33,149 nt of DNA from Streptomyces harenosi (GTDB lineage: Bacteria > Actinomycetota > Actinomycetes > Streptomycetales > Streptomycetaceae), in NCBI RefSeq assembly GCF_011008945.1, contig NZ_WYCT01000040.1:1-33149 (forward strand), written 5' to 3'. Numbering within the stretch: the first letter of the stretch is position 1; every line of letters starts with the position of its first letter. This document shows, in pieces, positions 14,398 to 22,691 of this stretch. A model generated the notes under the pieces. That model was not told the DNA's origin. It worked only from the letters and a program-made list of their open reading frames with translations, and ran no database searches. A program made the translations under genes and the position numbers.

Positions 14398-15771
14398 CTA
14401 GCTCATCGGTGAGTTCCTCCGGCCGGGCGCCGGCGCCCGGCGCGGCCGCACCGTCATCTTGAGGGTTTGGGGGCGTACGGTGGCCCGGGCCACCGGCCGG
14501 ACCGGCTCTCGGAGGCCGAGCCGTGTCCGGCGGACGATCGTCGCCAAGGCGGTGACCAGTTCGGTGAGGGCGAACCGGTCGCCGATGCATTTGTGCTTAC
14601 CCGCGCCGAACGGGAGGAACGCGCTCGACGGCGGTTGCCGATCACTGTCGAGCCAGCGGTCGGGATCGAAGACCAGGGGGTCGGGGAAGAGCGCGGGGTC
14701 CCGGTGCAGGGCGTGCTGACAGTACGCCAGCTCGGTGCCCGCGGGCAGGGTCCACGGCCCGAGTCGTGTCGCGGTGACGGTGCGGCGGGTGACGAGCCAT
14801 CCGGTGTGGTGCAGGCGCAGCACCTCGTCGAGCACGCGCCGCAGGTAGGGCAACTGCGTGATGTCCTCGAAGGTGATCGGCCTGTCGCCGAGGACACCGT
14901 CGAGCTCTGCCAGGACCCGGGCCTCGACGTCGGGGTGACGCGCGAGTTCGTACAGCGACCAGGACAGGACCGAGGCGGTGGTCTCGGTGCCGGCCACGGC
15001 AAGGGTCAGGATCTCGGAGCAGATCTCGTGCTTGGTCAACGGCTCGCCGTTGTCGTTCTTCGCGCGCAGGAGCATGGACAGCATGTCGCCGTTGCCGTGC
15101 CCGGACGCCTGCAACTGGTCGACTGCTCGGTGGATGGTGGCCCGTACGGCGTCCCGGGCCTGGTTGAAGCGGCGGTTGAAGGGCAGCGGCAGCTTCTCGG
15201 CCCAGTCGGGCAGCATGATGCGGGCGCCGACTCCGTTCATGACGACCGACAGGTCGCGGCGCAGCCGGCGGAAGGTCGTCTCGTCCAGGCTCCCGGAGAA
15301 CACCGTCTTGGCGAGCATGTCGAGTGAGAGCTTGACCATGGCCTCGCGTACGTCGAGGACGTGGCCGGGCTTCCAGGTGTCGACGGCCGCGTTCACTTCG
15401 TCGCGCATGATGTCGACGTACCGGGCGATCTCACCACGGGCGAAGGCGGGCTGGAGCTGACGTCGCTTGCGGACGTGGTCCTGGCCGGCCGCGGTGACGA
15501 CCGAGTCGCCGAGCAGTTGGCCCATCTTCTCGAAGAAGCGGCCCTTGTCGAGGCTGGGGCCGAGGTCGACCAGCATCGTGCGGATCAGCTCGGGGTCCTG
15601 GACGATGATCGTACGGGTACCTGGCTGCAGGGTGATCTCGACCAGGGGGCCGTAGTTCTGGCGGAGTGAGGCGATGAAGCCGAGGTTGTCGCGTACGAGC
15701 TGTATCGCGTGACCCAGAAGGGGCAACGATCCGGCCGCCCTGGGTATGGGGGGAGGCGCTACGAGCGTCAC
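14398..15771 (-). CDS. Cytochrome P450 (class-typical motifs)
   Basis: Haem-thiolate monooxygenase, 457 aa. The oxygen-activating I-helix motif is AGTETT (260-265), the K-helix ExxR is EVLR (316-319), and the haem loop is FGAGKHKCIG with Cys395 as iron ligand. The N-terminal PPPIPRAAGSLPLLGH and the DRW element (DPDRWL, 369-374) place it in the group of bacterial P450s resembling eukaryotic ones, to which CYP170 of terpenoid pathways belongs. GTG 15771 is preferred because AAAGGA lies 6 nt upstream; an ATG at 15795 has no such site. It is divergent from the CYP157-like gene. No ferredoxin or reductase gene is adjacent, so electron partners are shared. Confidence 0.93.
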   Translation of the reverse strand: MTLVAPPPIPRAAGSLPLLGHAIQLVRDNLGFIASLRQNYGPLVEITLQPGTRTIIVQDPELIRTMLVDLGPSLDKGRFFEKMGQLLGDSVVTAAGQDHVRKRRQLQPAFARGEIARYVDIMRDEVNAAVDTWKPGHVLDVREAMVKLSLDMLAKTVFSGSLDETTFRRLRRDLSVVMNGVGARIMLPDWAEKLPLPFNRRFNQARDAVRATIHRAVDQLQASGHGNGDMLSMLLRAKNDNGEPLTKHEICSEILTLAVAGTETTASVLSWSLYELARHPDVEARVLAELDGVLGDRPITFEDITQLPYLRRVLDEVLRLHHTGWLVTRRTVTATRLGPWTLPAGTELAYCQHALHRDPALFPDPLVFDPDRWLDSDRQPPSSAFLPFGAGKHKCIGDRFALTELVTALATIVRRTRLGLREPVRPVARATVRPQTLKMTVRPRRAPAPGRRNSPMS

Positions 15772-16143
15772 AAGGGTTCCTTTCGAGCCGATCACCGGGC
15801 GCCCAGATGACTTCCCTGCTGTTCCCCGTGCGCAATCCGGTGCGGACAGTGGCCTGCGCCACGAAGATCCCCACGCCGGGAAGGGGGGCCGGTCAGGTCA
15901 CGGCCTTGGGGCGAGAGCCTGCGAGGACGAGGACCTCTTCCACCGGCGGGTGACGCCGGTGAACGGCGATAGGAACCAGGGCGTCGGCGTTTGTTGACCG
16001 ACCGCCCGTGGTGGACTTGGATCTGAGCTTGGTGGAGGCAGGCACCGGTGAAGCCGAGTGCCGGATGTCCCCCCTTTCCTTGCCAGGGCTACTCGGTTGC
16101 GGCCGTGCGACCGGCCGTGCCGCGACGACCAGAAAACGGTGCA
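15772..16143. promoter_or_regulatory. Divergent P450 promoter region with hairpin
   Basis: 372 nt between two divergent P450 genes. It holds a perfect inverted repeat, CACCGGCG at 15941-15948 with its complement CGCCGGTG at 15954-15961 (5-nt loop), a candidate operator or small terminator. No gene is convincing here; the open frames on the minus strand have no recognisable motif. Confidence 0.45.
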
Positions 16144-17544
16144 ATGACCAATCCGTCCCATGTCCGCCCCCATCACCGCGCAGCCCCCCTGCCCGCGACC
16201 GGGTGCCCGGTGCGCCTGGAACCCGTGCGGCTGGACAGCGAGGCTGTGCAGGGGTCGCTCGCCGACCTGTACGAACCGTGGCGCGAGGAGTACGGGCCGG
16301 TCGTACCGGTTGAACTGGACGGCGGTGTACCGGCCTTCCTCGTGATCGGCCACCGGACGCTGCGGGAGGTCTGCTCTCAGGAGAGCCTCTACAGCCCCGA
16401 CTCCCGCAACTGGGCCGACTTACAGGCAGGACGGGTGCCGGACGACTGGCCGCTGCTGCCGCAGGTGGCCTACCAGGAAGGCTCCACCCGCTTCCTGAGC
16501 GGCCCGGAGCATCAACGGCTGCGTGGTGTCCTCGCCTCCGGGCTCACCCAGGTCGAGGCCGCGTCGGCCCGCCGCTACACGGAATGGGTGGCGGATCGGC
16601 TGATCAGCCGGTTCGCGCCGAAGGGACGGACCGAGGTCGTGGCCGACTACGCCGCGCCGCTTCCGCTGCTGGTGATGCTGCGCCTGCTCGGTCTGCCGCA
16701 CGAGACCGGCGAGCAACTGCTGCCGGCGATCTTCCGACTCCTGGAGGGCGGGCCGGAAGCGCATCGCGCGAACGAGGAGATCTCGGACATCATCGGCCGT
16801 CTGGTCGTCGCTCGACGTGCCAAGCCTGACCGGGACCTCATCTCCTGGTTGATTCACGGTCCTGTCGACGGCGGCCCCGCCCTCAGCGACCTCGAAGTCC
16901 GGAACCTGGCCTGGCTGACGGTCATGGCCGGGGCGGGGGGAACCACCGGCTGGATCGGCAACGCCATCGAACGGCTCGTGTGCGACGAGCAGGTGCACAC
17001 GCTGTTCCTCGCGGGCAAGGTGACGGTTGCCGAGATCATGAACGAGACGCACTGGTCGAATCCCGCCGTGCAGAACGTCATGGGGCGCTATCCCCTGCGC
17101 GAGGGCCGGCTCGGCAACTACCACGTTCCGAAGGGGGCTCTGCTGGTCCTGGGCCTGGCCGCCGCGAACGCGGACCCCGAGGTCCACGTCGACGACAGCG
17201 GGCACACCTTCACCAACGAGTCCCACCTCGCGTTCGGTGCCGGCCCGCACGAGTGCCCGACGGCAGCCCAACGCCTCGCGAAGATCGTCGGGCAGACAGC
17301 GGTCGAGCGCTTCCTGGCCCGCTGCCGCACGCCTCGCCTGCAGGACGCCGACGCTGTGCAGCACGGCGGCTCGGTGATCGTGCGGCAACTGACGAGACTG
17401 GCCGTCACCTTCGGCGCCGACACCCAGGCTGCGGTACGGCCCACCGCGTCGGGCACCGATGCGCTGGGAGAGTCGTCACGCAGCTCTCACTACCTCTTCC
17501 CGCCGAGGATGCTGACACAGCTGACATCGCACCTCACGGACTGA
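16144..17544 (+). CDS. CYP157-like cytochrome P450 lacking ExxR (ETHW), TTA codon
   Basis: 466-aa P450 with the haem cysteine at Cys371 in FGAGPHECP, where the usual glycine after Cys-x is replaced. The I-helix reads AGAGGTTG (262-269). The K-helix, normally ExxR, is Glu301-Thr-His-Trp304: the arginine is tryptophan. The same change (ExxW) defines CYP157, a Streptomyces family commonly found in conservon operons, and the segment NP-VQNVMGR followed by LGLAAANADP supports that family. CYP157 members are often silent in vitro and may act as partners or need other chemistry. Leu93 is encoded by TTA (16420-16422), so translation probably depends on the bldA tRNA. The start ATG 16144 has a weak ribosome site. 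It is convergent with the CYP154-like gene. Confidence 0.9.
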   Translation: MTNPSHVRPHHRAAPLPATGCPVRLEPVRLDSEAVQGSLADLYEPWREEYGPVVPVELDGGVPAFLVIGHRTLREVCSQESLYSPDSRNWADLQAGRVPDDWPLLPQVAYQEGSTRFLSGPEHQRLRGVLASGLTQVEAASARRYTEWVADRLISRFAPKGRTEVVADYAAPLPLLVMLRLLGLPHETGEQLLPAIFRLLEGGPEAHRANEEISDIIGRLVVARRAKPDRDLISWLIHGPVDGGPALSDLEVRNLAWLTVMAGAGGTTGWIGNAIERLVCDEQVHTLFLAGKVTVAEIMNETHWSNPAVQNVMGRYPLREGRLGNYHVPKGALLVLGLAAANADPEVHVDDSGHTFTNESHLAFGAGPHECPTAAQRLAKIVGQTAVERFLARCRTPRLQDADAVQHGGSVIVRQLTRLAVTFGADTQAAVRPTASGTDALGESSRSSHYLFPPRMLTQLTSHLTD

Positions 17545-17549
17545 GCCGC

Positions 17550-17586
17550 GACGTGGGCTGGACCGCGAGACGGCTGAGCCCACGTC
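17550..17586. terminator. Bidirectional terminator between convergent P450 genes
   Basis: Perfect 10-bp arms GACGTGGGCT (17550-17559) and AGCCCACGTC (17577-17586) with a 17-nt loop, lying in the 66-nt gap between the two convergent P450 genes. Confidence 0.7.
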
Positions 17587-17610
17587 CGCCGAGCCGTGCG
17601 CGGGGCGCTG

Positions 17611-18891
17611 CTAACGGGGGGTGAGACAGACCGGGAGCCGTGCGGGGGCGTTGCTCGACAGCGACGTGATCCGCTCGACCGCGCCGAGTGGTTCCGCCGC
17701 GGTGAGTGTGAACCGCTCGAAGAGCCTCCGCAGGGCGATCCTGGACTCCAGGCGGGCCAGCGGAGCACCGAGGCAGTGGTGAGGGCCGTGCCCGAAGGCA
17801 CGGTGCCGATGCGCGTCGGCCCGGTCCGGCAGGAAGGCGTCGGGGTCGGTGAAGACCTGGTCATCGCGGCCGATGGCGGCGGTGTGGATGAGGACGGGTT
17901 CGCCCGCGTGAATGGTCACGCCTTCGATCGTGGTGTCACGGACGGCGTACAGGAACATCGTGGTGGCGGCCGGCGCGTCGAGACGCAGGGCCTCCTCCAC
18001 GACACCGCGCCACGCGTTCTCGCCGTCGCGTGCACTCAGTACGCGGGCGAGTCGCTCAGGGTTCTCCACGAGCCTTTGGATCGCGTTCGAGAGGAGGTTC
18101 TGGGTTGTCTCGTGCCCGGCGATCAGCATCAGGAACAAGGTCCCGGCGAGTTCTTCCGCGGACATCCCGCCGCTGTCGAACTCGGCGATGAGAGCGGTGG
18201 TGAGGTCCTCACCGGGCCGGGCACGCTTGGCGGCGATCAGTTGGGCCATGGTGCCGAAGACGGACGTCTGGGCGCCGAGCCGCTCGCCGGGGGGCGTGGT
18301 GCTGCTCAACAGCAGACTGGTGTCACTGGCCAACTGCCGACGCATCTCCGGTTCGTCGACACCGTACAGCTCGCAGATCACCGTCACGGGCACCTGGAAG
18401 GCGAACGTGCTGCGCAGGTCCACCGAGGTGCCGGGCGCGACGGCGGCGAGGGTGTCGAGCAGCTCCCGCACGATCTCCTCCACGCGCGGACGCAGTGCCT
18501 CGACGCGACGAGGAGTGAAAGCGCGCTGGATCGGCAGACGCAACCGTGTGTGGTCAGCGCCGTCCATGATCAGCATGGTCGGAGTCGTGATGATCTGCAG
18601 GAGCGGCCACGTCTCGGGTATCTGCCCGGCCTGGTAGGCCCGCCAGTGCTGCGGGTTCTTCCGCATGTCCGGATGGGTCAGCAACACGTCGGCGACCTGG
18701 CGCCTCGTCACCGCCCAGGCCGGTACCTGGTCGGGGAGCTCGACGGGGACGACCGGCCCGATTGCCTGGAGCGCTCGTCCCTCCGCAGGGAAGTCCTGGC
18801 CCAGTGGGTCGAGCCGGTAGACGGGGGAGGCGAGGGTGAGCTCGTGAGGGGCAGGGGTGTCGTCGGTGAGCCTGGGCTCGGTGACCGCCAT
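17611..18891 (-). CDS. CYP154-like cytochrome P450
   Basis: 426-aa monooxygenase with complete motifs: AGHETT (258-263), ExxR as EALR (300-303), and the haem loop FGHGPHHCLG with Cys373. The first 110 residues (AVELP-type start: GPVVPVELPDQVPAWAVT, NPQHWRAYQAGQIP) match the CYP154 family, which in conservons accompanies CYP157. The start ATG 18891 is set by GGAGG 6 nt upstream, and the in-frame extension to 19104 has no such support. It is convergent with the CYP157-like gene instead of cotranscribed, which is an unusual layout. CYP154 enzymes oxidise diverse substrates, including macrolides and steroids, so no substrate can be named. Confidence 0.91.
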   Translation of the reverse strand: MAVTEPRLTDDTPAPHELTLASPVYRLDPLGQDFPAEGRALQAIGPVVPVELPDQVPAWAVTRRQVADVLLTHPDMRKNPQHWRAYQAGQIPETWPLLQIITTPTMLIMDGADHTRLRLPIQRAFTPRRVEALRPRVEEIVRELLDTLAAVAPGTSVDLRSTFAFQVPVTVICELYGVDEPEMRRQLASDTSLLLSSTTPPGERLGAQTSVFGTMAQLIAAKRARPGEDLTTALIAEFDSGGMSAEELAGTLFLMLIAGHETTQNLLSNAIQRLVENPERLARVLSARDGENAWRGVVEEALRLDAPAATTMFLYAVRDTTIEGVTIHAGEPVLIHTAAIGRDDQVFTDPDAFLPDRADAHRHRAFGHGPHHCLGAPLARLESRIALRRLFERFTLTAAEPLGAVERITSLSSNAPARLPVCLTPR

Positions 18892-19129
18892 GGGGTGCCT
18901 CCGAAACAGATGAGCAAGGAGCGTGAGGGCGGTGTGCACATCAACTCGCCCGGTGTGGTGCGCATTTCGCGCGGCGCGGGCACCGAGCGTACGCGATCTT
19001 CCCTCACGGGGTTCCTGGAGCACCGAAGTCACAGCGTCAACAGCGGTGAACGGTGCTCTGCGCCCTGTGGCCGTGAGGTCGCTCGATATCGGATCGCGTG
19101 ACACGAATGCGGGGTGGCACCCTGCCTCT

Positions 19130-19672
19130 ATGGATCAGGCGGAAGTGCTGCTGATCGGCGGGCGAGCCGGAGCCGGAAAGACGACGGTGGGGTGGGAGGT
19201 CTCGGCGTTGCTGCGGGCTGCGGCGGTCCCTCACGCGGTCGTTGATGGTGACTTCATGGGGCAGGTCCATCCGGCCCCGGAGGGGGACCCTCACCGCTCG
19301 GAGATCACCGAGACGAACCTTGCCGCTGTCTGGGCCAACTTCGCCCGGCGCGGCTACCGCCGGCTCATCTACACGAACACTCTCAGTGTGCTGCCCGAGG
19401 AGACCGGCATGTTCCAGCGGGCCATGGGGACGGATGTCCGCATTGTGCGGGTTCTTCTCACCGCCTCCGATTCCACCACCCGCGAGCGGCTGATGCGCCG
19501 GGAACTCGGCTCGGAACTGGAGCAGGAGCTGGAAGGCAGTGCCCGCAAGGCGCGGCTCCTGGAGCGGCGTGCCTCCGCCGAGACCATGCGGGTGGTGACG
19601 GATGGGAGGGCCGTGGTGGACATCGCGGGTGAGGTCGTGGCCGCCACGGGCTGGGTCGGACGCACTCCGTGA
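19130..19672 (+). CDS. P-loop (AAA/kinase-like) ATP-binding protein
   Basis: 180-aa P-loop NTPase. The Walker A loop is GGRAGAGKTT (residues 10-19); the layout resembles small kinases such as zeta-toxin and adenylylsulfate-kinase-like proteins: DGDFMGQVHP (about 42) is a candidate substrate-binding segment, and the RERLMRRELGS and ARKARLLERR basic helices could form a lid. No partner antitoxin is adjacent. It is divergent from the CYP154-like gene across 238 nt. The start is ATG 19130, which lacks a clear ribosome site, so translation could be leaderless. Substrate unknown. Confidence 0.75.
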   Translation: MDQAEVLLIGGRAGAGKTTVGWEVSALLRAAAVPHAVVDGDFMGQVHPAPEGDPHRSEITETNLAAVWANFARRGYRRLIYTNTLSVLPEETGMFQRAMGTDVRIVRVLLTASDSTTRERLMRRELGSELEQELEGSARKARLLERRASAETMRVVTDGRAVVDIAGEVVAATGWVGRTP

Positions 19673-20112
19673 CCGGGCCCTGAACGAGCCGCGGACTGGT
19701 CCTGACTTCTCACGCCGGGGACGCTGACCCGGCTCCCCGGGCCGTTCGTCCATGCGGTTACGCGGGGTGCCGAGGGGGGGTACAGGGCCGCGAACACCAC
19801 TTGGCCCACCTGCGGCCGAGCGCGCGCCGCGGCATCGCCGCTCAGCGCCTTACGGCGAGGGCGGCCACGGCCGTACTCGTCATCGGCACGGTCACCACGA
19901 TGGCCGCGCCGGCCGCCGGTGCCCCGTCGGCTCCGCACCCCGCCGCCGCGCCGTCCGCCGTCGCTCTGGTGCTCGTGAGTTGGTCGGCCATCATGGCTGA
20001 GACGGACGACACGGCTGATGTGCGGCGGGTCAGGCCGATGGCGCCCGGGCCGGGGTCCACGACCATGGCGATGTCCACGCCGGACGTGTGCCGGCCCGTG
20101 CCCGGCGGAGGC
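19673..20112. other. 440-nt intergenic region with a weak terminator hairpin
   Basis: CCGGGGA (19715-19721) and TCCCCGG (19734-19740) form a 7-bp stem that may end the kinase-like gene. The rest contains short open frames, one with a signal-peptide-like hydrophobic run (about 19860-19930), but none has a ribosome site and a recognisable domain. I call no gene here. Confidence 0.5.
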
Positions 20113-20778
20113 TCAGCGCTCGTCCGCGAGGCACTCTCCGTTCCCCGTCTGCGGCATCCCCCCGTCATGCTGCGCCGCCGGGCCGAGGAGGGTCTCGATG
20201 ACGGCCCGCAGGTACTTCTCCAGCTTGGCGTCCGGTGCCGACCTGAGGGCCGGGGGGCGGATCTCCGTCAGCACGAGGCTGGTGCCGAGCATCCAGGCGG
20301 CCAGGAGTTCCGCCCTCAGCTCGGGGTCGGGACCGCCGAGACGGGCGGCCAGGCGCGTGGAGAACACGTCCCTGAAATCGGCCCGCAGCCGCGCCACCGC
20401 CTCGTCCCGGCCGGACGACCGCAGCACCGAGAGCACCGGGTGGGGGAACTCCCCGTCCTTCGGCGCCCCCAGAAGCATGGCGCAGAGCCAGTCGGGTATC
20501 GCCTCGACGGGCTCCTGAAGCAGCGGCTCGAATATCTTGCCGGCGCCCGTCACGTCGTTGAACAGCGCCTCCTTCGAGCCGAAATAGCGGTAGACGAGAG
20601 CCGCGTCCACGCCCACGTCCCCCGCGATGTCGCGCACGCTGGTCCCCTCGTACCCGTACTTGCCGAACCGGAAGGCCGCGGCGGTTCTCAGCGCCGAGCG
20701 CGTGGCCGTGGCCGAGCGCTTGCGAGCGGACCGGTCGGCCACCGCGTTCGACGCCTCGTCGTTCTGTACTCCCGTCAC
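20113..20778 (-). CDS. TetR/AcrR-family transcriptional repressor
   Basis: 221-aa repressor. The helix-turn-helix is TSVRDIAGDVGVDAALVYRYFGSKEALF (about 46-73), a typical TetR DNA-binding domain; the C-terminal part is a helical ligand-binding domain with a long variable middle. A basic N-terminal extension (ARKRSATATRSAL) precedes it. GTG 20778 is set by GGAGG about 9 nt upstream. It is divergent from the dehydrogenase-glycosyltransferase-exporter operon, and three operator-like repeats lie between them, so it very probably controls that operon and itself, with the export substrate or its precursor as inducer. Confidence 0.92.
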   Translation of the reverse strand: MTGVQNDEASNAVADRSARKRSATATRSALRTAAAFRFGKYGYEGTSVRDIAGDVGVDAALVYRYFGSKEALFNDVTGAGKIFEPLLQEPVEAIPDWLCAMLLGAPKDGEFPHPVLSVLRSSGRDEAVARLRADFRDVFSTRLAARLGGPDPELRAELLAAWMLGTSLVLTEIRPPALRSAPDAKLEKYLRAVIETLLGPAAQHDGGMPQTGNGECLADER

Positions 20779-20851
20779 GTCACCAAACCTCCATCGTCAG
20801 GCGGCCCGCCCGCCAACCGCCCATGTTCCAGCCTGGGACGGCTGGCTCAAA

Positions 20852-20929
20852 GTCACCGACCGTTGTCACCAATCGTTGACTTCTGTTCGCACACCGTGCC
20901 ATACCTGGAACAGATCAACGATTGATGAC
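20852..20929. promoter_or_regulatory. Three operator-like 16-mers for the TetR protein
   Basis: Sites at 20852-20867, 20865-20880 and 20914-20929 fit the palindrome GTCANCNAYNGNTGAC with few mismatches: the middle site reads GTCACCAATCGTTGAC. The two outer arms CAATCGTTGA (20870-20879) and TCAACGATTG (20915-20924) are perfect inverted repeats of each other, with CTGTTC/GAACAG further in. A TTGACT (20876-20881) followed after 18 nt by CATACC (20900-20905) is a plausible rightward promoter that these sites would cover. Confidence 0.6.
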
Positions 20930-20990
20930 TTCACCTGCTCGCTGCCACCGGGGCCGTACGACGGGGTCGGCCCCTCGCGATTTGCCCGCA

Positions 20991-21022
20991 CGGCGCGCGG
21001 CGAGCGCGCTCGCCGCGCGCCG
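20991..21022. repeat. Perfect 32-bp palindrome in the ugd leader
   Basis: 16-bp arms without a loop, starting CGGCGCGCGGCGAGCG at 20991 and reading identically on the other strand. It ends 46 nt before the dehydrogenase start, downstream of the candidate promoter. In RNA it would make a very stable hairpin and could act as an attenuator. A near-repeat, CCGGGGCCGT, flanks it on both sides. Confidence 0.9.
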
Positions 21023-21068
21023 CCGGGGCCGTCGTGCGGGTCCCATCGACCGGAAATGGTGATCTTCT

Positions 21069-22391
21069 GTGCCTGCTCAACGCGTCGCCGTGGTCGGAAC
21101 CGGCTACGTAGGACTGACCACCGGCGCCTGCCTCGCCTCTCTCGGCCATGCGGTGGTGTGCGCGGACGCCGACCCCCGCAAGGTGGAGCGGCTGCGCGAG
21201 GGCCGGGTGGACATCCTGGAGCCCGGCCTGCCCGAGACCGTCCGGGACGCCCTGGAGGCGGGCCGGCTGGAGTTCACCGGCGACACCGCGTCGGCCGTCG
21301 CCGGCGCCGAGGTGGTGTTCCTGTGCCTGCCCACGCCCATGGGAGCGGGCGGTGCGGCCGACCTCGCCGCCGTGGAGGCCGTCGCGGAGCAGATGCGCGA
21401 CGTACTGCCGTCCGGCTGCGTCGTCGTCAACAAGTCGACCGTGCCGGTCGGCACCTGCGAGCGCGTCGCCGTCCTGCTCGGGCGTCCGGACGTGGCCGTC
21501 GTGAGCAACCCGGAGTTCCTGCGCGAGGGCCGCGCCGTCCACGACTTCCTGCACCCGGACCGGATCGTGATCGGCGCCGCCGACCGGGACGCCGCCCGGC
21601 GCGTGGCCGGCCTGTACGCCGCGCTGGACGCACCGCTGGTGCTCACCGACCCGGCGAGCGCCGAACTGACCAAGTACGCGGCCAACTTCTTCCTGGCGAT
21701 GAAGCTGTCCTTCGCCAACAACCTCGCCACCGTGTGCGAGCGGTTCGGCGCCGACATCGGGGACGTCACCGAGGGCATCGGGCGCGACCCGCGCATCGGC
21801 TCCTCCTTCCTGGTGCCCGGTCCCGGCTGGGGCGGATCCTGCCTGCCCAAGGACACCCACGCCCTGCTCACCGTGTGCGAACAGGCCGGGATCGACTTCC
21901 CCTTGCTGCGCGCCACCATCGACACCAACGTCACCCATCAGCGCCTGCTCGTCGAGCGGGTCGCCGCCGCCTGCGGGCGCGGTCCGGACGGTTCGCTGCA
22001 CGGCGTACGACTCGCCCTGTACGGCCTGACGTTCAAGGCCGGGACCAGCGACCTGCGCGACTCGCCCGCGCTCGCCGTCGCCCGGCTGCTGCGCGAGCGC
22101 GGGGCCGAACTCACCGCCTACGACCCGGCGCTGTGCCACGAGCGGCCCGACCTGAGCGATCTGGCCGAACTCGCCGATGACCCGGTGCGGGCGGCCGAGG
22201 GCGCCGCGGCCTGTGTCGTCCTCACCGAGTGGCCGCAACTGCGCGACCTGGACTGGGCGGCCATCGCCGCGCGCATGGCCGGCCACGAGGTCCACGACTT
22301 CCGCAACCTGCTGGACCCGGACCGGCTCGCCCGGGCCGGGCTGAGCTGGCGGGGCATCGGACGCGCGAGCGCACCGGCACGGGTGGCATGA
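21069..22391 (+). CDS. ugd: UDP-glucose 6-dehydrogenase
   Basis: 440-aa enzyme that oxidises UDP-glucose twice with NAD+ to UDP-glucuronate. The NAD loop is VVGTGYVG (8-15), followed by the middle domain with SNPEFLREG (146-154) and the catalytic thiol Cys258 in GPGWGGSCLPKD, with Lys261 close by. The C-terminal domain (about 300-410) contains YGLTFKAGTSDLRDSPA and the final HDFRNLLD. Start GTG 21069 has only a weak ribosome site. A glycosyltransferase and exporter follow in the same direction, so the product may be used for glucuronosyl transfer rather than for exopolysaccharide, although related GDP-mannose dehydrogenases share the fold. Confidence 0.93.
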   Translation: MPAQRVAVVGTGYVGLTTGACLASLGHAVVCADADPRKVERLREGRVDILEPGLPETVRDALEAGRLEFTGDTASAVAGAEVVFLCLPTPMGAGGAADLAAVEAVAEQMRDVLPSGCVVVNKSTVPVGTCERVAVLLGRPDVAVVSNPEFLREGRAVHDFLHPDRIVIGAADRDAARRVAGLYAALDAPLVLTDPASAELTKYAANFFLAMKLSFANNLATVCERFGADIGDVTEGIGRDPRIGSSFLVPGPGWGGSCLPKDTHALLTVCEQAGIDFPLLRATIDTNVTHQRLLVERVAAACGRGPDGSLHGVRLALYGLTFKAGTSDLRDSPALAVARLLRERGAELTAYDPALCHERPDLSDLAELADDPVRAAEGAAACVVLTEWPQLRDLDWAAIAARMAGHEVHDFRNLLDPDRLARAGLSWRGIGRASAPARVA

Positions 22392-22508
22392 GGGGCAGGC
22401 GGCTGCCCGGCGCCCTGGCCACCGACGCCTGACCTCGCGCGCCGCTCGGTGCCGACGCGCGTCACCGTCCTTCTTTCGCCGGCCCCGGTGCTCTGGCGCT
22501 CCGATGTC

Positions 22509-22580
22509 CCGGTGCTCCGGTGCCCCGGTGCCCCGGTGCTCCGGTGCCCCGGTGCCCCGGTGCCCCGGTGCCCCGGTGCC
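22509..22580. repeat. 8-bp tandem repeat (CCGGTGCC) array
   Basis: Nine head-to-tail units of CCGGTGCC or CCGGTGCT, with degenerate copies on both sides (22501-22508, 22581-22588). It lies in the 300-nt gap between ugd and the glycosyltransferase. A gene start at 22449 would place it in frame, but the unit is not a multiple of three and no ribosome site supports that start, so I call it non-coding. Confidence 0.93.
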
Positions 22581-22691
22581 CCAGGCCCGGGCCGGTGCGG
22601 CCGTGCCCGCCCCTCCGCCTGTGGTCCGGTCCGCGCCCGGCCGCTCCCCATCCGCCACCGCCCGACCTCCACGAGAGAAAGGTCCACCCCC

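Noticed and set aside
14423..14440. 18-bp perfect palindrome CCGGGCGCCGGCGCCCGG
   Set aside because: It lies inside the Pro/Arg-rich 3' end of the P450 gene, so codon bias explains it.
15796..16143. Possible decayed transposase between the divergent P450 genes
   Set aside because: Open frames here match no transposase motif that I can name.
17596..19101. Long rightward open frame (about 500 codons) over the CYP154-like gene
   Set aside because: Antisense shadow of a clear P450 gene in high-GC DNA; the composition is Gly/Arg/Val-rich without motifs.
22449..22691. Upstream in-frame extension of the glycosyltransferase through the 8-bp repeats
   Set aside because: No ribosome site at 22449, repeat-derived residues, and a good site before ATG 22692.
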